From the NCBI GenBank assembly GCA_027924585.1, contig BSBM01001443.1:408515-472514 (forward strand): a stretch of DNA of 64,000 bases, given 5' to 3'. Source of the DNA: Larix kaempferi (taxonomy: Eukaryota; Streptophyta; Pinopsida; Pinales; Pinaceae). Shown here in pieces: positions 24,802 to 38,438 of this stretch. The notes under the pieces are model-generated. The model made no database searches. It worked only from the letters and a program-made list of their open reading frames with translations, and was not told the origin of the DNA. The translations under genes were made by a program, and so were the position numbers. Each line of letters opens with the position of its first letter. Positions within the stretch are counted from its first letter, which is position 1.

Positions 24802-25382
24802 TGTTGAAATATTGTAACTTCTAAGAATATTATATTTGTACTTTATTATTCCATAGATGCTTCATTCCTCCGTAGAGATCTTATTGTATATCCGGAGATG
24901 TTTATTCCTCTATCGGAATGTGGTAACTTGGGTTATTAGACTTCCCTAGTGGGGTAGGCCCAGAGTCAGTTGTATGGGGTGTTTAAGTCCCCTAGTGGGG
25001 TCGGACCAGTCAGCATTATGTTGAGTGGTAAGTTGGGGCCAACGTAGTTAAGGTTAAAAGACAAATGAAGTAGTGTATAAATAGAGGAGGTGTGTTCCTC
25101 ATTTAACACACACACTCACTTATGAAACTCGCATAGGAGAGGGAGATATCTGCAAAGGAGGATAAGGAGCTCATATTTTGGGATTACATCTTTGTATTTA
25201 CTGGTCATCTATATTGAGGAAGCTTTGTTGGGTTTTGTACCCCATGAGGGTTTCCCAAGATAAATCTGTGTCTCTTGAGTTTATGCTGTGCTTTTTGTTC
25301 TTTTAGTGACCCTGTATATGCTATTGTTGTGAAATTGAATGTAATACTAATTTTATCTATATTAGCATATTGAATATTAACA
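24802..25382 (+). repeat. Copia 5' LTR (581 bp)
   Basis: It runs TG to CA and is nearly identical to 43348-43928. A TATA-like TATAAATAGAGG lies at about 25077 and the leader TTTAACACACACACTC follows, as expected for promoter and transcript start. Confidence 0.9.
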
Positions 25383-25395
25383 TGGTATCATAGAT
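25383..25395 (+). promoter_or_regulatory. Copia primer-binding site
   Basis: TGGTATCATAGAT follows the LTR end directly and resembles the initiator-methionine tRNA primer site of plant copia elements, with a few changes. Confidence 0.7.
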
Positions 25396-27371
25396 AGCCT
25401 GAAGGAAGGCAATGTATGGCACTTACGACACTTGTTTCACTTGCGACAATTTGAAAGTTGGGGTTTTGTATAGCAAAACCTAGTCATCGTGGAACTTTCT
25501 CTATAAATCCATTTTGGCGAAGGTTCAGGATCTGAAACTTTTATATGTCGAATATAACATCCCCATGTACCTTGTGTCCGAAGCTCACCCTCATATTAGT
25601 TGTGCTTTGTGATTTATGATCCGTACAAGTTAGGGTTTCTACCTCTTCCAAAATGCAGGCCTAAACAGGTGACCTAGGGAAAAAGGTCATATCTCGGGCT
25701 AGGAAGCTCCAAATGAAATTCTGTAAAAATTGTCAATAAGGGAACGGAATGTAGTTTTACAGGTCTGCTTTTCAGAGGCCTAAGTTTAAACAGTGACACG
25801 TGGCACTCAGTACAAGTTCTCTATACTATTTCATCCCATAAACAGGTCACGCTGTGACATTTGGCATAACTCTCTCTCAGAGAATCCATTAAATCTCAAA
25901 TCTATGGGGTTGGAAAGATGACAGGTGAGGATACCATACTCCAAAGTTTCAGATGCTTCAGATCTAAAATTTCAGAAATGCACCAGAAACAATACGGCAC
26001 ATCGGAAATGACTCAACAGAGGAAATCTAGGAAGAGGAGGAAGAAGCTCTCACTTAGGGTTTTTTAGTTTTTAGGTATGGAAGGACCTGATACAATGTTG
26101 GAGACACCTGATGCGACATTGGAAACTTTGATAATGAATTTGGAATCCATTCATCATAATCCTCCATCAAAATGTTGTGGGAGGAAGGAGATTGAAGATT
26201 AGGGTTTCCAAGTAAGAAGAAACCCTAGCAAAGTTGGGAGACTCATAGGGCAGCGATTAAGAAGGTTTAAATGGCACTAATATTCTATCATCCTAGCACC
26301 ATGAACATATATAATATGTTTACAAGTGGTCTACCTTGGATGGTTAGGGTTTTACCCTTATAAAGAAGACTACTCGACAGGTATGACTTGAGAAGATACA
26401 GGTATGTTTTGAAATATGTTTCGTGATTAAGTTATGTATTCATATTATTGAGGTTAGTACAATCATGATTAGTTTTAGATTGTCTGATCAACTTAGTAAA
26501 AGTATGAATGCATGTGAATGATAGAAGACATTCATTGATTAGGGTTATGACACTTATGATTGTACTAATGCACCCGTGGTGTTGTATGAGGATGATCTTG
26601 TCTGCTAACAAGATACATGTACATCAAAGAAAGACAAATCAAGTTCTATGACCATGATGACATGAAGACAAAGACTCATCCATAGTCTTTGACCACATAA
26701 GAAGCTCTACTTACGAGGTATGTATGATTTTGTTCAACTATGCTTAACTTATGAGATATGCAGGTTCTAGCACAAGGTCTCTAAATCATTGAAGAGAACA
26801 AAGAAGATATTGTTTGGGTATGTTAAGACATAACCAAGCATGATAATCCAGGTATGTTTTCCTATATCAAGTTAGACTCCTACTTTGTTAGGATCTTAGG
26901 TAAGTATACCTGTGTATGAAATGATCATAACCATGCATACTTAAGATTATTTAGAATCATAATGTTTTGATAGTATTGAGATTATACTGATGAATGTATG
27001 ATTATGTATGAGACCATGAGGATGACACTAGTGCACACTTAAGCATGCATAGTGGTACAAAATGGATAGAAGTTCAAAGTCATATAATGATGCTATCATA
27101 AAATAGAGATCAAGCGGGAGGCAACCACACAAACATAAAAGATAAGTATTTGAGTTTTTATTTGAATTACTGAATAGTCAATGATATTGCTCGTAATAGT
27201 TGTATGCATATTTGTATTCCTAGAATATATCATGCAGAGTGTAAGCATTCATATAGCATTGAACAGTATACTACTAATATGCATATGATGGGTAAGTTGG
27301 ACAAACATTCCATTGTTGCTTGTCTAGAATGAAACCTCTTTACTGACATGCTGAGAGTTGTGCATGCTCTT
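25396..27371 (+). other. Copia leader, no gag recognised
   Basis: Only a short open frame near 26078 (MEGPDTMLETPDATLETL) is seen. It ends at a stop near 26201 and shows no gag motif. From about 26270 on the sequence repeats an AGGTATG word at irregular spacing. The DNA transposon interrupts it after CTCTT. Confidence 0.5.
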
Positions 27372-27394
27372 GGGGTGAAAAAATGAAGATGGGT
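27372..27394 (+). repeat. Left terminal inverted repeat, copy 2
   Basis: GGGGTGAAAAAATGAAGATG, with one more G at the edge than copy 1. Confidence 0.8.
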
Positions 27395-28202
27395 GTCTAT
27401 TTTGGGGGGTCTCGTGAGAAAATAATTTTGTTTTTTTCATGTCTTCCAACTTCGGGCGAACAAAAGTGATATTTTTATTTAAAATTTCACTTTGTCGTAA
27501 AAAGAAAACTTTTGTAGAATTATGTTAGCTTTCTACTCATAATTTTTTCAATTTTTTTTATTAAGATTTGATATGTCGATTTCGCAAATGTTTGACAGTG
27601 TGTTCTTATAAAATGAAAAGACTACAAAAGAGTTATGATTTGTTGCACCACTAAAATCGTTGTTAGACTTGTGTTTTGCAAAAACTGAAAATGCTACGAC
27701 AATCTACACACAATGTACTAACGTATGACTATAAGTTTGCATCCAATGGACCTCTATACTAATTATTATATTTTTTTAAAGTCGATCCATGGGGAAACTT
27801 AGTCGATTTTCAACAACCTTTTTGTTGCACCACTTTTCTCTCAATCCGCTATAAAATCAAAAAATCTACGACCACCCTTTTGAAGTAGACACGTCAATGA
27901 ATCGACCCACATTTTCTTCGATTTTTTTGGTGTTGTATTTACAAAGTTATGGATTTTTCTTTTCGTTGTTTTTTTAAAGAGCTGAATCATAACTCGACAC
28001 ATGTTACAAATATAAAACTTAAAAAACATCAGTTCTTATCTATATACAACAAAATTTATACCCTCGTAAAGTAGATTCAATGATGAATCTACTGATATGA
28101 AGTCCGACATTCGTTTTGTTGTGTAAGAGGTGGTTTTCTCCTTCTGAAAATGGAGAAACCTGAAATATTTGCAGAGATCTGAATCTGTCATGTTTCAGAG
28201 AT

Positions 28203-28275
28203 TATTCGGCCGAATAACTGTTTTCCGTAACGACGCCGTAACTTATGGCGAAGGTTATTCGGCCGAATAACTAAA
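28203..28275. repeat. Left subterminal CGGCCG palindromes, copy 2
   Basis: Two complete TTATTCGGCCGAATAA palindromes lie about 50 bp apart and flank CCGTAACGACGCCGTAAC. A short A-rich tract follows to about 28317. It is the intact form of the region that is expanded in copy 1. Confidence 0.8.
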
Positions 28276-28416
28276 CGGAAAAAAAAATACGTCGAAAAAA
28301 AAAAAAAAAAAAAAATTATATTCATATAAATAAACGTAAAGTTAATTCATTATTTTCGCATGTTTGAACTTCGCATTTTTTTGTCAAACTAATTTCGGAA
28401 GGAGGAGATAATTTTT

Positions 28417-29022
28417 GCAAAAGGAGATTTTTACAAGGTATGTTTCTTCTTCTTCTTTACAAAAGGCACATTGAAGGAGTTTTTTTTTCTAAGGCATATT
28501 TGCAAGGAGTTTTTCCAAACTATCTCTTTTCTTATTGCATTTTTACAAAGAAGACATTTTTTGCAAAATGAGATTTTTACAAGCTATGTTTCTTCTTCTT
28601 CTTCACAAAAGGCACATTGAAGGAGTTTTTTTTTCTAAGGCATATTTGCAAGGAGTTTTTCCAAACTATCTCTTTTCTTATTGCATTTTTACAAAGAAGA
28701 CATTTTTTGCAAAAGGAGGTTTTTACAAGCTATGTCTTCTTCTTTTTTACAAAAGGCACATTGAAGGAGTTTTTCCAACATATCTCTTTTTTATTGCATT
28801 TTTTCAAAGAAAACATATTTTGCAAAAGGAGGTTTTTACAAGGTATGTTTCTTCTTTTTTCCAAAGACACATTGAAGAAAATGTTTTTCTAAGGCATATT
28901 TGCAAGAAGTTTTTTCCAAATATTTATTTTCTTGTTGTATATTTGCAAAGAAAACATTTTTTTGAAAAAGAGATTTTTACAAAGTATGTTTCTTCTTCTT
29001 TTTTCCAAAAGACACATTGAAA
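28417..29022 (+). repeat. T-rich tandem repeats upstream of gene A, copy 2
   Basis: The same ~146 bp units as in copy 1, with no obvious change in unit number. They form the presumed promoter or leader of gene A. Confidence 0.75.
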
Positions 29023-29732
29023 GTGTTTTTTTTAAGGGATATTTGCAAGGAGTTTTTTCAAAATATTTCTTTTCTTAGACATGTTTGCAAGGAGGTTCTT
29101 TGCAAGGATGTTTTTTTTTCAAAGTAGCTTTGCACTTTTTATTTAATTGAAAGAGGTTTTTTCAAATAGTTGTTTTGCTAAGGTATTTTGCAAATGAATT
29201 TTTTCCAAAGTAGTTTTGCACTTCTTATTTATTTGAAAGGAGTTTTTTCAAATAGTTATCTTATTTTGCAAAGGATTTTTTACAAAGTAATTTTGTACTT
29301 CTTATTTCTTTGAAATTGGGTTTTTTTCAAAGAGTTGTTTCTTTACAATGATTTTTTCTCAGATATATTTATAAATAAGTTTTTATTGAAAGTATTTTTT
29401 TCTAGTGGTTTTTTTCGTAGATATTTTTTCAAAAAAGTATTCTTGGAATGAATTTTACAACAAAGATTTATTTACAACGTGTTTTATTTTCTTCCTTGGC
29501 ACAAGGTGTTTTTCTTATTTTCCAAAGAAGATTTTTGTTCAGAGAATTTTTTCAAAGGAAAGTTAATTCCAAAGAAATCTTCTTCAAAAGACTCTTACAA
29601 AATTTTTAAAAGGTAAAGTAAATTTCAGTTCATGTTTTTATAAATTCCGTAAATGTTTTTAAATCTTAATTTATTTGTTTTTACTATAAAGTAACATGAT
29701 TCTTTAATTTATCGTCTATAGATTAAACAACC

Positions 29733-32700
29733 ATGGGCAATAAGAGAAATCGTAAAAGAAAAGCTGATCGTAAACGTGATGATGATGATAATAGAGAGAA
29801 ACAAAAACTCAGATATATTGCCAAAAAACAAAGGGTTGCTGAAACGGAAGAGAGAACTATTGAAGATATAAATACAGATTTACATGACAATGTTGAAGAA
29901 ATGGAAATTGAAAATAGAGTACAAGAAGAACAAATTGAAGTTGAAAAGAACATTGTAGAAGATGTAAATAGTGATTTACATGCTAATGTCGATGAAATCA
30001 ATATTGAAGATCAAGTTCAAAATCCAGAAATTGAACCTGGTATGTATATATCATATATTTTCCAAATTCATTTTTTTATAATGAATTTTATTTTTTGATA
30101 TATGTTAAATTAAATTTAACTTGATGTATAGGTACTTTTACTATTGATGATGAAATGTTAGAAGACATTGATTGCGACAAATATGGAGAAAAACTACCAA
30201 TACATGTTGCACGATATCGTGCTACAAAATTTTATGATGAAGTTCTCAAAGATTACTCAATAGCAGGACAAGCACAAATTTTGAGATGTTTATTAGTGTC
30301 CAAGAAATTAGAAGGTGCTACATCGTTATTGGGTATTCACAAAGTAACAAAAGAGTCGAAATTGAAACAAAATGTGATGAAAAATATAGGCGATGCAATA
30401 AAAAAATTTGGAAAATCCAGGAAGAAAGATATCAGTGCTGCACGTAAAGCAATTCATACAGCAATTCTTTCAGCTAGTACTAAACAAAAGCGTTTGACAA
30501 CAGAACTAGCAAAAGCAGTTGGAACATCAAGAAAAACATTATACAAACATAGCAAATTCAGAATGCAAATAGATGAAAATAATGAACTTGCTTGTTGGGC
30601 AATTATTTGTAGACAACCTTACAAAGATAGATTAGGAGCAGGGGTTAAAGATATTGTACGAGAATATTGGTTGGAACATGCTCGAGTTTCACCAAATGCA
30701 AGAGATGTGATACGCAAAAGAATATCAAGAAATGTATATGAAAGCCAACCAAAACATATAATGGACATGACACAAGTACAATTGTTCAATAAATTCAAGG
30801 AAGATCATCGTGGAATTAATATATCAATCACTACATTTGTGCAACAAAAACCATGGTATGTTCGACCTATAACTATACGTGATACATGTTGTTGCCGTTA
30901 TCATGTGCAATTTCAGTTATATTATGACACGTTTCTTGAATTTGGTAAAATGTTTTGGACAAATTCACCACCTCCGCCGACGATACGTGAATTCATATCT
31001 CAAATTTTATGTGAGAGAAATCACGATGAAGTATTTTATTCAAAGAAATGTGTCAATGGAAAACATTGTCATCATTGTGGAAATTTGGTGTTATTCCACA
31101 ATAAATACCCTATCGATAATGATCAATCGTTGTCAAATGTAAATGTTGATTGGAAGAGATACGAATACATCAACTATAATACAAGTTCTAGTGATTCACG
31201 TTCCAAAAGAATTGATTTGCTAGAAGACAAGATATGCGTCACAGATTTTCTCAAAAAATTTGAAAACGAAATTTATAAATACACCCAGCATTCACATAGA
31301 GCACGATGGCAAGATCTTCAATTCAAACAGTCTCGTGAAATTTTTCCACCCGGAACAATTTTGTCGGTGGTTGATTTTGCTGAAAACTATACATTTGCTG
31401 CACAAAACGAAATACAGAGTGAATACTATCACTCTGACCAAGTTTCGATATTTGTCCATGTTGCATATAGACATTCTCAACAGGATATCGATGGCATTGA
31501 AAGCACATGTGACAATCGAGATGTGATTAAAGAATATCACTTCTATATCAGCGATGATCGTACACACGACACACATTTTGTCCAACATTGTATAGAAAAT
31601 ATTTTCTATGACTCACTGAAAAAACGCGAAGTCAAATTCAAAGAGCATTGGATATGGTCTGATGGATGTGCGGGTCAATTTAAATCTTCACGATCATTTT
31701 TTTGGTTATGTCGACTTCATAAAGCGCTGAACATTAAACATCGCTGGAATTTCTTTGAAACTGGGCATGGAAAAGGTGAGCATGATGGTGCAGGAGCATG
31801 CGTGAAAAGAGCACTTCGAAGATGGCAAATGAACTATTCTTCAGCACGGTTTCATTCAGCTGCAGAGGTTGTCCAATGGTGTCAATTAAATCTAAGCCAT
31901 GATTATAATCAACAATCAAAAGACGTGCGCAGGTATGTCCACTATTTTTTTAATTTATATTATTTCTTAAAATTAAAAAAAATGTATATACTAACATTTA
32001 AGTACACATGTACACTATTTATTGTGTAGGTTTTTTTGGCTTGTTGGGGTCCAAGATATAAATAGATCAATACCATATGACGCTAGCACCATACATGGAA
32101 CTAGAGATCTTCACTCTATTCAAACAAAATCATTTCACAACGTGTTTGCATTTGACAGTAGAAAGCAATCATGCTTTTGTCATATTTGCATTGAAAATGT
32201 CGAGTCTACAGAAGTTTGTGAAAACATAACAAACAACTACGTAAAAGCTTGGAGACACACAGAGATTAATCCAAAAGGAAAAATGCCACTGGCAAGTGTT
32301 GAAGAATTAGAATCAGAAGAAATAGCAATATCGTCTGATGGCGATAGAATTTCAGATCTCGTAAGAGAAGGTAATAAACTTGTTTTTGACTTTTTAATCA
32401 ATTGTTCATTCTAATCCTTCGCCATAAGTAGTCTTGATTCAATTCATTTAAATACGCTAACACCAATCATAACTTGCACAGGAGATGTTTTCGCTGTGAT
32501 TGCACCTGTAGACAACAACGAAAATGTCAAATATTATTTGATGCGATGCACAGAAGGAAAAATGAAATTATTGGAGGACTACAACGACAACGGATTTACA
32601 TACGAAAGAGGATCCATCATTTTAAAAGGCTACTTTTTTCAGCAGACGCATATGACTAAAAGTTATGTCTACTTTCAAGATTATGAACCCGATGTTATAT

Positions 32701-32849
32701 GTTGTCAATATAGTCATTTAGTATGTGCATCTCGAATAAAATTGATACAAGTTCCATCAAAAAAACAGTTAAAAACCAAAAAATGGAAACTATCCATATG
32801 TGACCATGAACGGATAGTTGAAGATGGTATTCCATTGCGATGTTTTTAA
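29733..32849 (+). CDS. Gene A: candidate transposase (4 exons, 938 aa), copy 2
   Basis: Exons are 29733-30039, 30132-31932, 32030-32370 and 32482-32849. All junctions are in frame and identical to copy 1. Relative to copy 1 only five residues differ: V30A, E186K, I445R, V547A and H579R, the last next to the SDD at 576-578. The putative catalytic blocks (DFAEN at 517-521, WSDG at 611-614, HGKGEHDG at 648-655) are unchanged. Exons 3 and 4 are identical in protein. Exon 4 (DVFAVIAPVDNNENVKYYLM to the end) looks like a compact beta-rich module. Conservation of frame and splice sites in both copies supports recent function. The gene converges on gene B across a long hairpin. Confidence 0.88.
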
Positions 32850-33410
32850 CTACATATCAAAAATAAATTGATCTATATTTTTGTCCATATCAATTGTTGT
32901 GTGCAATATATTTTTTGTCCAATTATCAAAATTGTTGTGCACAGTATATTTTTTCATTGAGATTTTATGAATATTTTCTTGAATGACAACTAACACAAAA
33001 GCTTAAATGGTTTATTTTTTCATTGAAATTTTATGAATATTTTCTTGAATGACCACTAACACGAAAACTTAAATGGTTGTACTTTAACATGCTTAAAAAT
33101 GAATTCAAATATAATTTGAAAATTCAAAAGTACTTTATTCGGGTCCCCACATGTCTATTAGACCACTAAGGGATGAGATAACGGATGTGGATATCCCCAC
33201 TCCGCCCCGAATTTTAACTTTTGATTGATTGATAGTAACAAAAAATCACAAAAAGACCTATTAAATTTTGTATTATTTTAATCCATCGAACATGTTTCTT
33301 TAATACATACTTCACCATAAATATAATCTTAAATAGATGTCTTAAAATTGTCACCAAGTTCTCCGTCCCAAATCTTTAATTTAAAATATCGCTTGTGCAA
33401 ATTCACATAA

Positions 33411-33646
33411 CTGAAATCATGGCAAATGGAGATAACGATCATTTGATTTTTAATCACAAGCAAGGATTCCAGGATTGTGAAGCTTATGCTAAATTAGAGA
33501 AATGATTATTTACAACAAATCAATGAAAATTCATCAAATTGTTGTTTAAAATCATTGCTCTAATTTAGCACAAACTTCACAATCCTGGAATCTTCGCTTA
33601 TGATTAAAAAACAAAAAACCGTTACCCCCATTTGCCATGATTTCAG
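33411..33646. repeat. Long inverted repeat (hairpin) between convergent genes, copy 2
   Basis: Same arms as in copy 1 (about 110 bp each, ~14 bp loop). Both copies carry the same arm mismatches, so the hairpin was present in the source element. Confidence 0.8.
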
Positions 33647-34816
33647 CCGCATCAAATGTACCTGAACATTGTAAATAAAAATTAAATTAATTAAAAATCC
33701 ATTATATCAAAATTTGAACTTAACATATATTTGCTTTAAAACTTCCTAATCCATCCATATTTTCTATGGAAACTTATATTTAACATTCCTAAACTTTCTA
33801 TTTTTTCCATATTTCTATCGACTTTCTAACATTCCTAAAACTTCATAACATCCTTGAAGATAACATTCAAACTTACTTAAATTTCATTTTTAAACTTTAT
33901 ATTTCATCCATGTATTTTCATCAAAACTTCAAACATTCTTGAACTTCCTAACATCTCTAAAGTTTAATGTAATCACTTTTAATCTTCCTGATTCATCGAT
34001 ATGTACGAAAACTTCTAACATTTCTAAGCATTCTAACATTCAAAAACAATATTTTTATCAAAACTTCTATCATTCTCTAAAACTTTATATAACATTCTTA
34101 AACTTTCTATTTCTTCCATATTTCTATAGACTTCTAACATTCCTAAAACTTCATAACATCCTTGAAAATAACATTCAACCTTACTTGAATTTCATTTTTA
34201 AACTTTATATTTCATCCATATTTTCATTAAAACTTCAAACATTCTTGAACTTCCTAACATCTCTAAAGTTTGAATGTAATCACTTTTAAACTTCCTGATT
34301 TATAAACTCTAAACCTATCATTCATTCATGTCGAACAATTATAACTTCCTCATTTATAAACTCTAAACCTATATGTGAACATCCACTTTTAAAAATTTCC
34401 TAAATAACATTTTTTAAACTTCAATCAAAACTTCCTCATTTATGAACTTTAAACCTAATATGTTTATCCATTTTTAAACTTCCTAAATAACATTTCTTAA
34501 ACTTAATAATATTCAAGAATGTCATGTTTCTTAACATTCAGTTTTACATATATTCATTCATTCAAACATTCATTCAAACATGCAAATACATATTTTAAAC
34601 TAAATTTAACACCAAATATGTCAAATAAACAAAAATAAACTTAGAAATCATTTAAAAACCATGATTCACGAAATATGTAAGTTCAAAATTTATATGTATA
34701 TATCTCGTCCAAAAATAAACCTCCTCAACATGTCCAAGACAAATGTTTCCAATCTAAATGCATATCAACAACAAAAAATAGTGGACACCATGAACTATAA
34801 AATTAAAATGTATGTG
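33647..34816. repeat. AT-rich intergenic region with direct repeats, copy 2
   Basis: Equivalent of 6635-7804. It contains diverged ~155 bp duplicates at about 33825-33979 and 34132-34280. No gene is supported. Confidence 0.6.
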
Positions 34817-37056
34817 CTATCCTCCACTCGGGCCTCCCCCTCCTCCACTCAAGCCTCCCCCTGGACTCAACCCTCCCTGCAACATGTGTAAAAAAAAATT
34901 ATGTTCATATCATTTAAATTACTTAAACTATAATCAAAAAATTAAAATATTAAACTAATATATCAAAATACAATTCAAATATTAACAATATTACATCAAA
35001 TTCTCCAAATGCTTGTCCACCACCATCCTCCAAAGGACTTTTTCCTTTGCCTCCAAAAGATTTGAGAGACCCAAGCTGCAATCCATATATAAAATCAATT
35101 TATGTTCATCTCATAAATCTAAATCCACAAAAATTAAAATATTAAAACAGTAAACAAAATTAAAGCAATCAATGAAATTACCTCTCTACCAATATCTGCA
35201 TCATTAAGCAAAGAACCTATATCTCCACCCTAAAATTTAAATTGTATTAATAAATAAAACATATAATACAAAACAAAAAAATTACTATACCAATTAAAAC
35301 TTAAAACTAAAACAAAAAATTTAAAAAACATTAGCTCACAATAGATGGTAAATCATTTATAAAGTTGGTATCTAAAGAAACCTGCATGGATGAGTCAAAT
35401 TAACAATAAAATACACAGTTAAATTATCATTCAAAAAATAATAATTTATATATATATATATATATCAAATTCAAACATAAGTACAAATATGTTGATAATA
35501 AATATGTACCTCTCTCCCTACATTTTCGCTAGTTGAAATGTGAAAAGAATGTTCGTTCATCATTCTTGAAAACTGCAACCAATTTAAACATTTACATAAT
35601 GTACCTATGATAAGGTAACAAAAAAAATAAAATCAAGATAAATAAAATATTTAATTCAAATCAAATCATATCATGTAGTCAACGAACCTCTCCCAAACTC
35701 GATGTGTCGTTGGATATAACATTTGCTGCTAAGTCACGACAAATCTTTGCATATGCCCTGAGATCTTCAATGCTCATTCCATCTATTTCATCATCAGTTT
35801 TATAAACAAACTTTTGACGAATAGCAGAACGAGCCCTTTCTCTAACCAACCCCACATCTACTCCCACTAATACTGATGATAGCCCATCACCAACAAAATT
35901 CCTTGCTGTCGTCCCAAGTTGAGATGTGGGCTCCATCTCTGATTTTAATGCCACCAACCTAGGTGGACGAGATATCTGGGGCGGAGGTCTAAGAGTTGCA
36001 GGATCTCTATGTGCACCCTCTCGATCATATATTCGACCCTTCCCAACTCCATAAAATTTTGAATGAACATCAGTATAATCTGGCTTCATATTTAAAAAAA
36101 ACTCAGCATAAAAAAATCTAGCAAAATACTGAGAAACCTCATCGTTCCATGGAAAACGACCATAGGCAGCAAGAAACCGATCATAAAGTAAGTGTGTCAG
36201 ATGAGGATGTTTGAAATATTGCACTTTCAACATTTCTTTTTTCAAACCTTCTTTGAAATTAAACATTGATTTGGCCTGCTCTCTTGTCACTCTTTCTTTC
36301 ACAACATCCCATTTGTCTGGACCCATCACTTGATCCCTTCGTCTTCGCATCAAATCTACAAAACCATCTGTAGTCGGCCCAAGATTCTCATATGCTTGAA
36401 TGAAGTTTTGCAATGATCCCAAGACAATCTCCAAACTTTGTTTACTCTCCGGAGGAAGATCCATAGTAGACAAATCATTTTGCAACTTTTCATAGTGAGA
36501 TCTACATCTTTCAAGAGTCATTTGATGATTACCACCTTCCCATGGAAGCTCCCGAGGTAGATCAGATGGATATGTCGTAATGGGTGTACAACCCTCAGTT
36601 AATTCAACATATTGTGTCCTAGCTCTACCATCATCACCTCGTGCCGAATGGTGAGCCTCTTGAGAACCTTGCTCTGCATCGTCATCCGTCTCCCTTGTTT
36701 GCCCTGTCTCCCTCCCTACAGAATTAGGAGCATCTTCCGAACCATGCTCTGCTTCAAATGACAAAGTCTAGTTTAAACACAACTACAAATTTTGCACTCT
36801 CAAAAAAACAATTTGCATATATATAAATGTTCAAAGATTGATATTCATATGTACCAATAGAGGGTCGAGATCGACGTTCTCCCATAGAAGATACAGGGGA
36901 ATCATTTGTACCCCTTTCACCTTGTCGGTGTGAACTATACAATAAATTAGAGTCCCGAGGAGAGGTTGACAACCTCCGATTATCACTCGTACCACCTACG
37001 CCAGAAGATTGTGAAGACCTCCTACGCTTTCGCCTTAAAGAATCCTCTCTTTCCAT
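34817..37056 (-). CDS. Gene B: transposon accessory protein (7 exons, 518 aa), intact
   Basis: The splice model on the - strand is 37056-36855, 36748-35688, 35572-35510, 35381-35340, 35229-35182, 35075-34995 and 34876-34817. Introns are 106-128 bp with GT-AG ends. The first intron is phase 1 and all the others phase 0. The N-terminus is basic and Ser/Arg-rich (LRRKRRRSSQ), then acidic, then a helical region at about residues 140-320 (for example LIRSL-free segments such as RSHYEKLQNDLSTMDLPPES and NFKEGLKKEMLKVQYF). Three short exons repeat an acidic ending (LGE, VGRE, IGRE). The last exon encodes only a Gly-rich tail (GGLSPGGGLSGGGGGPSGG) and a stop. I recognise no catalytic motif. By analogy with two-gene elements such as CACTA or Harbinger it may bind DNA or help gene A (inference). 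Confidence 0.75.
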
Positions 37057-38083
37057 TTGATATATAATGCCTACACCTAAAGACGAATCAACTAATTACA
37101 TATTCAAATCCTACAAGTTAATTCTATGAACTCTAAAAACCAACTACTTAATAGACTAAGTTATTTAACAAGTACCTAGATTTACCTAATTTATCATCTA
37201 ACAATTTTCAAAAAAAATATAGCTAATATTGTTAGATGATGAATTAATGTACCAATCTTTTAGGTGTTTTTGATGTTTAAAATGAATGGAACCAATATAG
37301 TTAAGTACTAAATAATGGGTTTTTTTTTTATGTGTATGAGTTCATGAATCTCTTTTACCTTCTTCATACATAACTTAATACCTAAAACATAAATCATGAA
37401 TCTATTTAACCTTTTTACTACATAACTTAATACCTAAAACATAAATCATGAATCTCTTTTACCTTTTTAATACATAACTTAATACCTAAAGCATAAATCA
37501 TGAATCTCTCTCACCTTCTTAATACATAACTTAATATCTGAAACATAAATTAAGTCTTGAAAATATTTTCATTATTGACAATAAAATAAAAATTGACAAT
37601 TCATGTTTTATGTTTTCAAAATTTGCCATTTGATAATCGTTTTCAGTTTCTTAAACTACAAATTTAAACCAGAAATTTTATTACTCTAGACATAAATTAT
37701 ATCTACAAATAATCTCATTGTCCCATAGAACAAAAAAAAAATTACTGTTCAAGTATTATGATTGAGTTAAATGTCATGTTTCTCAAATTGGCCTCGTTTG
37801 ACAATGATCTTTAATTTCAATCTAATAATGGTAACAATTCTTGGTATTATGTTCTCCAAGTCAGCCATGTTGCAAACAAAAGAAAACACAATACCAATTT
37901 ACCACCTTTACTAGAATAAAACTCGAACCATTCTGACATAACATCACCTAGTATTTTATAAAACTTACTATATTACATTTAGATTAAAGCCTATTCATGT
38001 CTATAGTTCCCTTTTACATAAAATCCATTTAAATTATTGTTTTCTCAAAAATAGACTGTGTATCTAAGCTAAACTAAAACATG
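37057..38083. other. Upstream region or leader intron of gene B, copy 2
   Basis: Equivalent of 10048-11074, with the same CATAAATCATGAATCTC repeats at about 37337-37549. No gene is seen. Confidence 0.4.
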
Positions 38084-38249
38084 TTGACAGAGTTCATGAA
38101 CTCTGTCAACTAAGACATGTTGACAGAGTTCATGAACTCTGTCAACTAAGACACGTTGACAGAGTTCATGAACTCTGTCAACTAAGACACGTTGACAGAG
38201 TTCATGAACTCTGTCAACATGTGTTTTAGTTGACAGAGTTCATGTCATC
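38084..38249. repeat. Palindrome array 1, copy 2
   Basis: Four perfect 26 bp palindromes (half-site TTGACAGAGTTCA) start at 38084, 38120, 38156 and 38192. Linkers vary between GACATG and GACACG. Confidence 0.9.
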
Positions 38250-38438
38250 ATTGTTAAATTACATAAGACTTAGTATAATACTTATAAATTAAAATCTATT
38301 CATGTCTTTAGTTTCCTTGTACCTCAAGTCCATTTACATTGTTGTTTTATCAAAAATAGAGTTGAACTATCTGAAATTTGTTTGTATCTGAACTATCTAT
38401 TGCCAAAGTTGGTAATATAATTAATATCTTAATCTCTG

